DNA of 64,000 nucleotides. Source: CAVVTR01 sp963751245. Lineage in GTDB: Bacteria > Acidobacteriota > Thermoanaerobaculia > Thermoanaerobaculales > Thermoanaerobaculaceae. The stretch lies in assembly GCA_963751245.1 (NCBI GenBank), contig CAVVTR010000008.1, positions 527,285-591,284 of the forward strand. Reading direction: 5' to 3'. Positions 1 through 9,173 of this stretch are shown piece after piece. Within the stretch, counting starts at the first letter, position 1. Each line of letters starts with the position of its first letter. A model generated the notes under the pieces. It had not been told where the DNA came from. It made no database searches and was given only the letters and a program-made list of their open reading frames with translations. Position numbers and translations under genes: made by a program.

Positions 1-639
1 GGAACGGTGGGGCGGCCGCTGGACAACCTCGAGGTGAAGCTGGGGGCGGACGGGGAGCTCCTCGTGCGCGGCCCCAGCGTGACCCAGGGGTACTGGAACA
101 AGCCCGCGCACACCGCCGAGATCCTCGACGCCGAGGGCTTCCTGCACACCGGCGACATCGCCAGCATCGACTCCGACGGGTTCGTCACCATCACCGACCG
201 CAAGAAGGACATCATCGTCACCGCAGGGGGCAAGAACGTCGCACCCCAGCCCATCGAGGGCGACCTCAAGCAGTCGCGGTACGTCTCCGACGCCGTGCTC
301 ATCGGCGACCGCCAGCCGTACATCGTGGCGCTCCTGTCCCCCGACGTGGAGGCGCTCCTCGCCTGGGCCGAGGAGCGCGGGCTCCCCCACGAGGACCTCG
401 CGGTCATGCTCGAGCGCAAGGAGGTCGCGGCGCTGTTTGCCGGAGCGGTGGAGGCCACCAACGCCCACCTGGCCCGCTTCGAGCAGATCAAGCACTTCCG
501 GGTGCTGCCCCGGCCCCTGACCGTGGGCGGCGGCCACCTCACGCCGACCATGAAGGTGAAGCGGAACGTGGTGGAGAAGGAGTTCGCCGACCTCGTCGCC
601 GAGATGTACGCCGACCGGAAGGAGCCCGTCACCGTCTGA
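1..639 (+). CDS. Long-chain acyl-CoA ligase (AMP-binding), C-terminal part, 5' truncated by window edge
   Basis: C-terminal part of an AMP-forming long-chain fatty acid CoA ligase, which activates fatty acids through an acyl-adenylate and transfers them to CoA. The frame is open to the first base, so the start lies upstream; the GTG at position 7 is internal. Visible are the ligase hinge region (GFLHTGD, TDRKKDIIVTAGGKN) and the C-terminal lysine region (LTPTMKVKR), which normally contains the catalytic lysine. It closely resembles the same part of the complete ligase at 1781-3571 (shared GRPLDN, TAGGKNVAPQPIEG, VVEKEF), so the two are paralogues separated only by a permease gene. Seen: motifs and open end. 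Known: family chemistry. Substrate chain length cannot be read. Confidence 0.9.
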   Translation, partial: GTVGRPLDNLEVKLGADGELLVRGPSVTQGYWNKPAHTAEILDAEGFLHTGDIASIDSDGFVTITDRKKDIIVTAGGKNVAPQPIEGDLKQSRYVSDAVLIGDRQPYIVALLSPDVEALLAWAEERGLPHEDLAVMLERKEVAALFAGAVEATNAHLARFEQIKHFRVLPRPLTVGGGHLTPTMKVKRNVVEKEFADLVAEMYADRKEPVTV

Positions 640-680
640 GCCGTTCCCGGCGGACGCCGCCCGTGGCATGATGAGGGCCC

Positions 681-1661
681 GTGCGACCCTCACCCTGGAG
701 CCCCCCCGACGGGACCGCTGCCCGCAACGGCGCCGTCTTCGCCGCAAGCGCCTTCCTGATCTGGGGTCTGTCGCCCCTGTACTGGCGGCTGCTGCTGCCC
801 GTGCCGGCCCTGGAGCTGGTCGCCCACCGGGTGGTCTGGGCGCTCGCCGTGGTGGCGTTGTGGATCACGGTGAGGAAGCGGTGGGGGGAGGTCCGCGGCG
901 TGGTGGGAAGCGCGCGGACCCTGGCGGCCCTGGCCTCGAGCACGGCGCTCATCGCGGTGAACTGGCTGACCTACGTGTGGGCGGTGAACTCGGGGCACGT
1001 CCTCGATGCCAGCCTCGGGTACTACATCAACCCCCTGGTGAGCGTCATGCTGGGCCTGCTGGTCCTGCGCGAACGGCTCACCCGCCGGCAGCTCCTCGCG
1101 GTGCTCCTGGCCGCGGCCGGTGTCGCCCTCCTCTCGGTGGCGCACGGCTCGGTGCCGTGGATCTCCCTGGTGCTCGCCTTCTCCTTTGGTCTCTACGGCC
1201 TCCTGCGCAAGACCGTGCGGGCGGCGGCCGCCGTGGGGCTGGCGTTCGAGACGGCCATCCTCGCGCCCTTCGCCGGCGGCTACCTCGCGGCGCTGGCGCT
1301 GGGCGGGGGCGGCGCCTTGGGGCACGCCCCGCCGGCCACGGACGCGCTGCTGGTGAGCACCGGGGTGATCACCGCCGTGCCGCTGATCCTGTTCACGGAG
1401 GGGGCGCGGCGGCTCCCGCTGTCCACGCTGGGCCTGCTCCAGTACCTCTCCCCCACCGCCCAGTTCCTCCTCGCGGTCCTCGTCTTCAAGGAGCGCTTCA
1501 CCCCCGCCGACGCCGTCACCTTCGCCCTCATCTGGGCCGGCCTGGCCGTGTTCACCGCGGACCTCCGCCACCGTCTCCGCGAGGCCCGCGCCGTCGCCGA
1601 CCTGGCGCGACGCCTGCGCGAGGAGACCACGCCCCCTTGCGCCGGACCTCCGAACCGCTAG
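681..1661 (+). CDS. rarD: RarD-type EamA/DMT-superfamily transporter
   Basis: Integral membrane protein of 326 residues made almost wholly of about ten hydrophobic segments, as expected for the EamA/DMT superfamily. The N-terminal signature FLIWGLSPLYWRLL followed by ELVAHRVVWAL is typical of the RarD subfamily, as are the loop ALIAVNWLTYVWAVN near residue 95 and YINPLVSVMLG near residue 120. RarD proteins are presumed exporters; substrates are unproven and the name comes from a chloramphenicol-sensitivity phenotype. The start is a GTG at 681, the only plausible in-frame start before the first membrane segment; the ATG codons at 668 and 671 are in another frame. It sits between two acyl-CoA ligase genes on the same strand. 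Confidence 0.85.
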   Translation: MRPSPWSPPDGTAARNGAVFAASAFLIWGLSPLYWRLLLPVPALELVAHRVVWALAVVALWITVRKRWGEVRGVVGSARTLAALASSTALIAVNWLTYVWAVNSGHVLDASLGYYINPLVSVMLGLLVLRERLTRRQLLAVLLAAAGVALLSVAHGSVPWISLVLAFSFGLYGLLRKTVRAAAAVGLAFETAILAPFAGGYLAALALGGGGALGHAPPATDALLVSTGVITAVPLILFTEGARRLPLSTLGLLQYLSPTAQFLLAVLVFKERFTPADAVTFALIWAGLAVFTADLRHRLREARAVADLARRLREETTPPCAGPPNR

Positions 1662-1664
1662 AAT
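1637..1664 (+). promoter_or_regulatory. Possible promoter for the acyl-CoA ligase gene
   Basis: TTGCGC (1637-1642), a 16-base spacer and TAGAAT (1659-1664), which overlaps the rarD stop codon and lies about 117 bases before the ligase start. The -10 hexamer matches TATAAT at five of six positions in an otherwise GC-rich region; the -35 match is weak. Confidence 0.3.
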
Positions 1665-1780
1665 CTTGAGACAAGGACGGTTTCCAGGAAAGGGACCCGT
1701 GCCGTGGCGGCCTGCGAAGGGGGAGGCGCCACGGCCGCCACGCTCGGACACGCGGGTCCAGGCATCGGAACGAGGTGACC

Positions 1781-3571
1781 ATGGGAGAGCGCTCCATCAT
1801 CGAGGTCTTCCGGAGTGACGTAGCGACGCCCAGGGAGCGTCACGCCACCCTCTACCGCCCCGGCGAAACCATCTCCTTCTCGACGCAGCAGCTGCTGGAG
1901 CGCACCGCGGGCCTCGCGCAGGGCCTCGCCCGGCTGGGCGTCGGCCGCGGCGACCGCGTCCTTCTGCTGTCGGAGAACCGTCCCGAGTGGCACATCGTGG
2001 ACGTCGCAGTCCTCGACCTCGGCGCCCTGGACGTCCCCGTGTACACGACCCTCACGGCGGCCCAGATCGCCTTCCAGCTCCGCGACTCGGGCAGCCGGGT
2101 CGCCGTGGCGGACGGCGCCGAGCACGCGGCGACGCTCCTCCGGGTGCGCGCGGAGTGCCCCGACCTCGAGCACGTCGTGCAGATCGAGGGCCCCATCGCG
2201 CCGGGAGCGCTGGCCTTCGACGACGTCGTCGCCTCGGGTACCGCTCCGGACACCGTCGAGGCGTTCTGGGCCCGCGCCGAGGCGATCGGCCCCGACGATC
2301 CGGCCACCATCATCTACACCTCCGGGACCACCGGCGACCCCAAGGGCGTCGTCCTCACCCACCGCAACTTCGTCGAGAACTCCGCGGCTGTGGCGGCGCG
2401 CACGCCGACCGCCGCCGGCGACTTCGTCCTCGAGTTCCTGCCCCTGTGCCACGTCCTCGAGCGCTGCGCCGGCTACGCGTACATGCGGCTCTCGTGCCCG
2501 CGAGCGTACTGCGCCGCCCGCAACGCGGCCGAGCTGCTCCCGGTCATCCGTCCCGTCTACTTCTGCAGCGTCCCCCGCGTGTTCGAGAAGGTGCACGACG
2601 CCGTCCTCGCCAAGGTGGACGCGGCCCCCCCGATGCGCCGCCGGCTCTTCCACTGGGCGCTGGCCGCGGGCGACCGCGTCGGCCGGGCCCGGCTGGCGGG
2701 GCGGCGCCCGGGGCTGCGGGACGCCCTCGCCCACGCCGTGGCCGACCGCCTGGTCCTCTCGAAGGTCCGGGCCGCCCTGGGCGGCCGGGTGGCCTACATG
2801 CTGTCCGGCGGCGCGCCGCTCCCGGTCCAGGTGAACGAGTTCTTCCACGCCCTCGGAATCCCCATCCAGGAAGGCTACGGCCTCACCGAGACATCGCCCG
2901 GCATCGCGGTGAACGGCTGCCTGCCCGGCGCCAACCGCCTGGGCTCCGTGGGCAGGCCCCTGGACAACGTCGAGGTGCGGATCGCCGCCGACGGCGAGAT
3001 CCTCGTCCGCGGCTCCAACGTCACGCCGGGGTACTGGCACCGCCCCGACGCCACCCGCGAGGCGTTCGAGCCCGACGGGTTCTTCCACACCGGCGACATG
3101 GGGCGGCTGGACGAGGACGGCTTCCTCTACATCACCGACCGGAAGAAGGACCTCATCGTCACCGCCGGGGGCAAGAACGTGGCGCCCCAGCCCATCGAGG
3201 GGCTGCTCAAGAGCTCGCGCCTGGTCGACACGGCCGTGCTCATCGGCGACCGAAGGCCGTACATCGTGGCCCTCATCTCCCCCGACTTCGACGCGCTCAG
3301 GGCCTGGGCCGCGGCCCGGGGCATCCCCGCGGAGGCCCCCGCCGCGCTGGCCGCACACCCGGACGTGATCCCGGCGTTCGCCGAGATCGTCGACCAGGTC
3401 AACGCCACCCTCGCCCACTACGAGCAGATCCGCCGCTTCCACGTGCTCCCCGTAACGCTGACCGTCGAGGGCGGGCAGCTGACCCCCACCCTCAAGGTGC
3501 GGCGGCGGGTGGTCGAGAAGGAGTTCGCCGCGGTGGTGGAGGCGATGTACGCGGAGGCGGGGGGACGGTAG
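1781..3571 (+). CDS. Long-chain fatty acid CoA ligase (FadD15/FACL type)
   Basis: Complete AMP-forming long-chain acyl-CoA ligase of about 596 residues. The P-loop-like AMP-binding motif IIYTSGTTGDPKGVVLTH begins near residue 177. The adenylate signature EGYGLTETSPG is near residue 365, the hinge aspartate region GFLYITDRKKDLIVTAGGKN near residue 450, and the C-terminal lysine lies in LTPTLKVRRR. These are the hallmarks of membrane-associated bacterial FACLs that feed beta-oxidation or lipid synthesis. ATG 1781 is preferred over GTG 1775 because GAGGTG sits just ahead of it. It is paralogous to the truncated ligase at the window start. A 3-hydroxyacyl-CoA dehydrogenase is encoded at 21974-22831, so fatty acid oxidation capacity is plausible; preferred chain length is not visible. 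Confidence 0.92.
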   Translation: MGERSIIEVFRSDVATPRERHATLYRPGETISFSTQQLLERTAGLAQGLARLGVGRGDRVLLLSENRPEWHIVDVAVLDLGALDVPVYTTLTAAQIAFQLRDSGSRVAVADGAEHAATLLRVRAECPDLEHVVQIEGPIAPGALAFDDVVASGTAPDTVEAFWARAEAIGPDDPATIIYTSGTTGDPKGVVLTHRNFVENSAAVAARTPTAAGDFVLEFLPLCHVLERCAGYAYMRLSCPRAYCAARNAAELLPVIRPVYFCSVPRVFEKVHDAVLAKVDAAPPMRRRLFHWALAAGDRVGRARLAGRRPGLRDALAHAVADRLVLSKVRAALGGRVAYMLSGGAPLPVQVNEFFHALGIPIQEGYGLTETSPGIAVNGCLPGANRLGSVGRPLDNVEVRIAADGEILVRGSNVTPGYWHRPDATREAFEPDGFFHTGDMGRLDEDGFLYITDRKKDLIVTAGGKNVAPQPIEGLLKSSRLVDTAVLIGDRRPYIVALISPDFDALRAWAAARGIPAEAPAALAAHPDVIPAFAEIVDQVNATLAHYEQIRRFHVLPVTLTVEGGQLTPTLKVRRRVVEKEFAAVVEAMYAEAGGR

Positions 3572-3581
3572 CACCGTCCGG

Positions 3582-6002
3582 CTACCCCACCAGAGGTACC
3601 TCGCGCGTCTCCCCGGCCGGCAGGTCGAAGCGCCGGCCGCGCACGTCGATGGACACCGGCCGCTCCGAGCTGGGCAGCGCCCGCAACGTCAGCGCCTCCT
3701 GCGTCAGCACCACCGCCAGGGTGTGGCCCCGGTAGCGGATCTGCATGACCAGGCGGGCGAGCTCCCGGGGCAGCGAGGGGTTGAAGAAGAGCACCTCGCC
3801 GCGGGTCTCGATCCCCGTGTAGCAGCGCTTCACCAGGTCCACCACGCCGGCCATCGCCCCCAGGTGGATGCCCTCCGGGGTGGTGCCCCCCTGGATGTCC
3901 GACACGTCGCTCTCGAGGGCCTCGCGGAACAGCTGCCAGGACGCCTCCCGGTCCGACCGGGCCAGCACCCAGGAGTGGGCCACGCGGCTCAGAGTGGAGC
4001 CGTGGGAGGTCCGTGCCAGGTAGTACTGGATGTTCTTCGGGATGGTGCCGCCGTCGAAGGGGTAGCCGAGCTGCGCGAAGAGCCGGCCGAGCTCTTCGGC
4101 GGAGAACAGGTAGAAGAGCATGAGCACGTCGGCCTGCTTGGAGACCTTGTAGCGGTTAGGGGTGTCGTCCTCCGCCTGAAGGATCCGGTCGAGGCGCTGG
4201 ATGTCGCCGTACCTCTTCCGGTAGCCCTCCCAGTCGAGCTCCTCCAGGCGGGCGTAGCCCTCGAACTGGCTGATGATCCCGTCACCGTGGAAGACGACGC
4301 GGAGCCGGCGGCTCACGTCGCGCCAGCGGCCGATCTCGTCGGCGCCCAACCCGAGCCGTTCCGTCAGCTCGTCCCGCCGGTCCGCAGGGAGCATCGCCAG
4401 CACGTCCAGGGCGCGGTCCAGCGCCCAGGCCGCCATCACGTTGGTGTAGGCGTTGTTGTCCAGCCCGGCCCGGTCGGACCCGGGGTAGGAGTCGTGGTAC
4501 TCGTCGGGGCCCATGACGCCGAGGATCTCGTACCGCCCGATCTCCTCGTTCCACGTGGCGACGCTCGCCCAGAAGCGGGCGATCTCCAGGAACATCTCCG
4601 CTCCGAAGAAGGCCATGAACTCGGTGTCGCCGGTGACCTGGAAGTACTGGTCGATGGTGTAGGCGATGGCGGCGTTCACGTGGCGCTGCAGGTGGCTGTT
4701 GTCGGGGTTCCACCGGCCGGACATGGGATTGAGGTGGACGCGCTGCGTCTCCTCGCGGCCGTCGCTCCCGCTCTGCCACGGGTACATGGCGCCGGCGTAG
4801 CCGGCCTCCCGAGCCGCCGCCCGGGCGGCGCCCAGCCGGCGGTAGCGGTACATCAGAAGCGCCCGGGTGATCTCGGGCAGCCGGAAGTTGAGGATGGGAA
4901 AGATGAACAGCTCGTCCCAGAAGATGTGGCCACGGTACGCCTCCCCGTGCCACCCCCGCGAAGGCACGCCCACGTCGAGCCCCATCCTCATGGTGTTGAT
5001 GGAGGTCGTCTGGAGCAAATGGAAGAGGTAGAGGTGGAGGATGAGGTCGGAGCGGCTGCCGCCCTCCGCCCCGGCGACGAGCTCCAACTCCACGTCGAAG
5101 CGGCGCCACAGGTGCCGCCAGGCCGCCGCGTGAGCCTCGAGGATGGCATCGAAGCCCGGCGCCGCCGCCACTGCTTCGCGGGCCTCGAGCTCCGCCTCCG
5201 AAATGGCGAGGTCCCGGGACGAGTACAGTGCCACCACCTTCTCCACGGTGACGGTGCGGCCGGGCGCGGCGTCGAGACCCAGCAGCACCGCCGCGTATCC
5301 GTCCTCCTCGACCACGGTGCGCGTGACCTCCGCCGGACCGTCCGGGAGGGTCACCCGCGTGCGGGCCGCCTCGGCCACGACCAGCTCCGACTGCACCGTC
5401 CTCACCTTGACCGCCAGCGTGTCCTCGTCCACCACCGAGGCCGTCACGGGTTCCAGGTGCCGCTGGTTCAGCGAGCCGTAGCGCTCCACGCCGGCGTTGA
5501 TCACCCGTCCGTCCAGGGCGGAGCGGATCTCCAGCCGTCCCGCCCAACCCTCGGGAACCAGGGTCACCTGCAGCGCCGCCAGGTGGGCCTCGGCCATGTG
5601 CACGACCCGGCGCTCCTCCACCCTGGTGATCCGTCCCTCCCGGTCGCGGAACCGGACCGTGCGACGCAGCACCCCGCGGCGCAGGTCCAGTTCCTGCCGG
5701 AAGGCGAGGACGTCCCCGCCGTCCAGCGAGAACCAGGACCCGCCGTCGATGCGGAAGGTGAGGGGGAGCCAGTTGGGCAGGTTGACGAGGTCCTCGTTCT
5801 CGACCTCCCTGTCTCTCACCTTCGACACCAGACGGTTGTAGCCCCCGGCCAGGTACGTCCCCGGGTAGTGCACCGCGTCGGCGGCGGCCTCGCTGCCGGC
5901 GCCCCGGGTGGCAAAGTAGCCGTTCCCCAGCGTGCACAGCGCCTCCCGGAGCCGCTCCGCACCGGGATCGAACCCCTCGTAGACCAGCGTCCACGCGTCC
6001 AT
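3582..6002 (-). CDS. Glycoside hydrolase family 65 protein (trehalose/maltose phosphorylase type)
   Basis: GH65 protein of 806 residues; the family cleaves alpha-glucosides with phosphate (trehalose, maltose, kojibiose) or, less often, water. The N-terminal beta-sandwich runs to about residue 300, followed by the (alpha/alpha)6 catalytic barrel. The general-acid glutamate lies in VMGPDEYHD, followed by NNAYTNVMAAW, and the phosphate-site motif RTSHGSTLS is present, favouring a phosphorylase. The ATG (6000-6002) overlaps the stop of the upstream beta-PGM/trehalose-phosphatase gene in ATGA, with GGAGGTG just upstream, so the two are translationally coupled. Context favours trehalose phosphorylase, giving glucose plus beta-glucose-1-phosphate for the neighbouring phosphoglucomutase domain. 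Substrate is inferred from context only. Confidence 0.9.
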   Translation of the reverse strand: MDAWTLVYEGFDPGAERLREALCTLGNGYFATRGAGSEAAADAVHYPGTYLAGGYNRLVSKVRDREVENEDLVNLPNWLPLTFRIDGGSWFSLDGGDVLAFRQELDLRRGVLRRTVRFRDREGRITRVEERRVVHMAEAHLAALQVTLVPEGWAGRLEIRSALDGRVINAGVERYGSLNQRHLEPVTASVVDEDTLAVKVRTVQSELVVAEAARTRVTLPDGPAEVTRTVVEEDGYAAVLLGLDAAPGRTVTVEKVVALYSSRDLAISEAELEAREAVAAAPGFDAILEAHAAAWRHLWRRFDVELELVAGAEGGSRSDLILHLYLFHLLQTTSINTMRMGLDVGVPSRGWHGEAYRGHIFWDELFIFPILNFRLPEITRALLMYRYRRLGAARAAAREAGYAGAMYPWQSGSDGREETQRVHLNPMSGRWNPDNSHLQRHVNAAIAYTIDQYFQVTGDTEFMAFFGAEMFLEIARFWASVATWNEEIGRYEILGVMGPDEYHDSYPGSDRAGLDNNAYTNVMAAWALDRALDVLAMLPADRRDELTERLGLGADEIGRWRDVSRRLRVVFHGDGIISQFEGYARLEELDWEGYRKRYGDIQRLDRILQAEDDTPNRYKVSKQADVLMLFYLFSAEELGRLFAQLGYPFDGGTIPKNIQYYLARTSHGSTLSRVAHSWVLARSDREASWQLFREALESDVSDIQGGTTPEGIHLGAMAGVVDLVKRCYTGIETRGEVLFFNPSLPRELARLVMQIRYRGHTLAVVLTQEALTLRALPSSERPVSIDVRGRRFDLPAGETREVPLVG

Positions 6003-7576
6003 CACGTCACCTCCAGCCGGTCCGACAGGGCGCCGAGGAAGCGCTCCACCTCGTCCGGATCGCGGAGCACGTAGCGGGCGGCGGTGGGGCGGTCCGCCTC
6101 GGCGACGACGATGCCGGCGCCGCGCTCGCGCAGGACCGCGAAGGCGTCCTCGTCGGTGGTGTCGTCGCCGAGGTAGAGCGGCAGCGCGTCCTGCTCTCCC
6201 GTCACGTCCAGCAGCCACAGCAGCGCCCGGCCCTTGTCCCAGTCCACGTCGGGCTGGAGCTCGAAGACCTTCTTCCCCGAGGAGCGCCGCAGCCCCGGGT
6301 TGGCGTCGCGCACCCGCCCCACCAGGGCCTCCACCTCCTCCTCCCTCTCCGGCGCCACGCGCCGGTAGTGGGTGGCCACCGAGAAGCGCTTGCGCTCCAC
6401 CTGCGCGCCGTCGATGCCGGCGATCCCCTCCCGCAGGGCCTGCTCCGCCCGGTCCAGCGCCGCGAGCTGCTCCCTGCCCTCGCCGCGCTGCTCCCTCCGG
6501 CCGTCCGGGCCCCGGATGTCGAAGCCGTGGCTCCCCGCGTAGTAGAGCCCCTCGATGCCGACCAGGGAGCGGACGTCGTCCAGGTCGCGGCCACTGATGA
6601 CGCCCACCGTGCAGCGCATCGCCAGGGCGCGGACGGCGTCCCGCATGGAGGAGGAGAGCACGGCGTCCTCGGGGCGCTCCACGATGGGCGTGAGAGTGCC
6701 GTCGTAGTCGAGGAACACCGCCACACCGGCCGCCCCCGCCTCGGCCACGATGCCTTCGATGCCGTCCAGGGCCGACGGCAGCGCGCCGGTCCCGGCTCCC
6801 TGGCCGCCGTCCCCCACCGCGACCTCCTCGAGGTCGGCCACCACCACGTCGGCGCCGTGATCCGCGAGCTCTTCGCCGGCACCGCGCCGGTCCACGCCGA
6901 TGACGCAGCCGAAGTGTCCGCGGCGGCCCGCCTCCACCCCCGAGATGGCGTCCTCCACAACCACGGCCCGCTCCGGCGGCACCCCGAGCCGCCGCGCCGC
7001 CTCCAGGAAAATGTCCGGCGCGGGCTTGCCCTCCAGGTCCAGCCGCTCCGACTCGACGCCGTCCACCCGCGCGTCGAAGAGGTCGGTGAGCCCCGCCGCC
7101 CGCACCACCTCGGCGCAGTTGGCGCTGGACGAGACCACCGCGGTGCGAATGCCCGCGCGGCGCAGCCCACGGAGCAGGCGGACCGTGGAGGGGTAGACCT
7201 CGACGCCGTCCCTCTCGAGCTGCTCCAGGAAGTAACGGTTCTTCCGGTTGCCCAGGCCGCACACCGTCTCCTCGCCGGGGCCGTCCGAGGGAGAGCCTTG
7301 CGGAAGCTCGAGGCCGCGCGATCTCAGAAAGCTGGCGACCCCCTCGTAGCGGGGCTTCCCGTCGACGTACTCGACGTAATCGTGCTCGGCGTCGAAGGGC
7401 TCGAAGCCACCGCCCCCTCCCTCGCGGGACGCCCGCTCTTCCAGGTAGCCGTCGAAGAGCCGCTTCCAGGCCGCCGCGTGGACCCGCGCCGTCCGTGTCA
7501 CGACCCCGTCGAGGTCGAAGAGCACGGCGTCGAACCGACCGCCTTCGATGACCACCCCGGGACGATCGTCGTTCAT
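6002..7576 (-). CDS. otsB: Beta-phosphoglucomutase-like HAD / trehalose-6-phosphate phosphatase fusion
   Basis: Two HAD phosphatase-fold enzymes in one 524-residue chain. Residues about 10-255 are a beta-phosphoglucomutase-type domain: FDLDGVV nucleophile loop, AVVSSS, GKPAPDIFLEAARRLG and VVEDAISGVEAG. After a Gly-rich linker (GDGGQGAGTG), residues about 275-520 are a trehalose-phosphatase: FLDYDGTLTP, GVISGRDL, GSHGFDI and LGDDTTDEDAF. The TPP domain would dephosphorylate trehalose-6-phosphate; the first would convert beta-glucose-1-phosphate to glucose-6-phosphate. AGGAGG stands six bases before the ATG at 7576. Its stop overlaps the GH65 start. I recall the same domain order, PGM-like/TPP/GH65, in one chain in mycobacterial OtsB1. 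No trehalose-6-phosphate synthase is present in the window. Confidence 0.9.
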   Translation of the reverse strand: MNDDRPGVVIEGGRFDAVLFDLDGVVTRTARVHAAAWKRLFDGYLEERASREGGGGGFEPFDAEHDYVEYVDGKPRYEGVASFLRSRGLELPQGSPSDGPGEETVCGLGNRKNRYFLEQLERDGVEVYPSTVRLLRGLRRAGIRTAVVSSSANCAEVVRAAGLTDLFDARVDGVESERLDLEGKPAPDIFLEAARRLGVPPERAVVVEDAISGVEAGRRGHFGCVIGVDRRGAGEELADHGADVVVADLEEVAVGDGGQGAGTGALPSALDGIEGIVAEAGAAGVAVFLDYDGTLTPIVERPEDAVLSSSMRDAVRALAMRCTVGVISGRDLDDVRSLVGIEGLYYAGSHGFDIRGPDGRREQRGEGREQLAALDRAEQALREGIAGIDGAQVERKRFSVATHYRRVAPEREEEVEALVGRVRDANPGLRRSSGKKVFELQPDVDWDKGRALLWLLDVTGEQDALPLYLGDDTTDEDAFAVLRERGAGIVVAEADRPTAARYVLRDPDEVERFLGALSDRLEVT

Positions 7577-7772
7577 CGCGCCTCCTCTGGTCGCGGGCTC
7601 GTCTCGTGCAACGGCGCCCGCCGGATCGCCATTTCACACGGCGGCGACGGCCTGGCCCGGGCATCCCTCCCGTCCACTGCCTGCCCGGGCGGTGAAATCT
7701 CTTCTCCCGCGTCGAAGTTGAAAGAAGTCGTCAATACCCGCAACGCGCCACGACGTTGGGAGGGAGATCGCG
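7577..7772. promoter_or_regulatory. Divergent intergenic region between trehalose module and sugar transporter
   Basis: 196 bases between divergent genes, so promoters for both sides must lie here. It is less GC-rich than its surroundings around 7690-7745 (TTGAAAGAAGTCGTCAATAC). Clear ribosome-binding sites exist on both sides (AGGAGG for the minus gene, GGGAGG for the plus gene). I could not pick a convincing -35/-10 pair or operator. Confidence 0.4.
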
Positions 7773-9173
7773 ATGCCCCAACCCCACAACCGTCCCGCCG
7801 GACCGCCGCCGGCCCCCCTGCCGCCTGCTCCCTCGTTCAACCGGGGCTACGTGGTCGTCCTCACCACCGTCGCCGCCCTGGGAGGGCTGCTCTTCGGCTA
7901 CGACACCGGCGTCATCTCGGGGGCCCTGCTCTTCCTGCGCAGGCAGTTCGCGATGGACCCTGCCATGCAGGGCGCGGTCACTGCGGCGGTGCTGCTGGGC
8001 GCCGTGGTGGGGGCCGCCGCCAGCGGCTCTCTCAACGACCGTTTCGGGCGGCGGGTCATGCTCATCGGAGCGGCGCTGCTCTTCGGCGCCGGCGCCGTCC
8101 TCACGGCCCTCGCCGCCACCGTGAGCGTCCTCATCGTCGGCCGCGTCGTGGTCGGCGTCGGGATCGGCGTGGCGTCCTACACCAGCCCGCTGTACATCTC
8201 GGAGTCGGCGCCGGCCCGGGTGCGCGGCGCCCTGGTCTCCACCAGCCAGCTGGCCATCACCGTGGGCATCGTCGCCGCCTACCTCGTGGACTACGCCTTC
8301 GCCCACCCCGGCGGCTGGCGGTGGATGTTCGGGCTCGCGATCGTCCCCGCCGTCCTCCTCGCCGCCGGCATGATCGCCCTGCCCGACAGCCCCCGTTCGC
8401 TGGTCAACCGGGGACTGCCCGACGAGGCCGAGGCCGTCTTGCGGCGCATCCAGGGCGAGGCCCGCGAGGAGCGGCGTGTCGACGAGATCGACGCGTCCCT
8501 CGAGCGACAGCAGGCGCGCTGGAGCGACCTGCTCAGCCCGGGCCTGCGGATCGCCCTGGTGGTCGGGATAGGCCTCGCCGTCTTCCAGCAGTTCGTCGGG
8601 ATCAACACGGTCATCTACTACGCGCCCACCATCTTCCAGTCCGCCGGCTTCGGCTCGGACGCCGTCGCCATCCTCGCCACTGTGGGCGTCGGTGTGGTGA
8701 ACGTCGTCATGACCGTCGTGGCCATGGCCCTGCTCGACCGCGCCGGCCGCCGGCCGCTGCTGCTCACCGGCATCGCGGGCATGATCGTCAGCCTGGCGGC
8801 GATGGGGGTCGACTTCCGGCTTCCTCCGGACCAGCGCGGCTGGGTTGCGGTTGTCAGCCTGATGGTCTACGTGGCCTCCTTCGCCATCAGCCTCGGTCCG
8901 ATCTTCTGGCTCCTGATCTCGGAGATCTACCCCACCCGGGTGCGCGGACGCGCCATGAGCCTGGCCACCTTCGCCAACTGGGGGTCCAACCTGCTCGTGA
9001 CGTTCACCTTCCCGCTGCTCATCGCCGGCATCGGCGGAAGCGCCACGTTCTGGATCTACACCGGCATGGGCATCCTCGCCTGGCTGTTCTGCTACCGGCT
9101 GGTGCCCGAGACGAAGGGCAGGACGCTGGAGGAGATCGAGGCCTCCTGGCGGACCGGCGGGAGCAGGGCGTGA
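7773..9173 (+). CDS. MFS sugar porter family transporter
   Basis: Proton-linked sugar transporter of the major facilitator superfamily, sugar porter family (XylE/GalP/glucose-permease type), 466 residues with twelve predicted membrane segments. Diagnostic motifs: GYDTGVISG in the first helix region, NDRFGRRVML, LPDSPRSLVNRG (variant of PESPR), QQFVGINTVIYYAPTIF in helix 7 and VPETKGRTLEEIE at the C terminus. It is divergent from the trehalose module and overlaps the start of the OprD-like porin gene, so a sugar uptake unit made of an outer-membrane porin and an inner-membrane symporter is plausible. The sugar is unknown; glucose, xylose or a trehalose-derived sugar all fit. Confidence 0.92.
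   Translation: MPQPHNRPAGPPPAPLPPAPSFNRGYVVVLTTVAALGGLLFGYDTGVISGALLFLRRQFAMDPAMQGAVTAAVLLGAVVGAAASGSLNDRFGRRVMLIGAALLFGAGAVLTALAATVSVLIVGRVVVGVGIGVASYTSPLYISESAPARVRGALVSTSQLAITVGIVAAYLVDYAFAHPGGWRWMFGLAIVPAVLLAAGMIALPDSPRSLVNRGLPDEAEAVLRRIQGEAREERRVDEIDASLERQQARWSDLLSPGLRIALVVGIGLAVFQQFVGINTVIYYAPTIFQSAGFGSDAVAILATVGVGVVNVVMTVVAMALLDRAGRRPLLLTGIAGMIVSLAAMGVDFRLPPDQRGWVAVVSLMVYVASFAISLGPIFWLLISEIYPTRVRGRAMSLATFANWGSNLLVTFTFPLLIAGIGGSATFWIYTGMGILAWLFCYRLVPETKGRTLEEIEASWRTGGSRA

Noticed and set aside
3582..7664. One continuous reading of about 1360 residues on the minus strand that would fuse GH65 to upstream sequence
   Set aside because: The upstream half is an Arg/Gly/Pro-rich shadow of the otsB-type gene in another frame; GH65 begins with its own ATG and ribosome-binding site at 6002.
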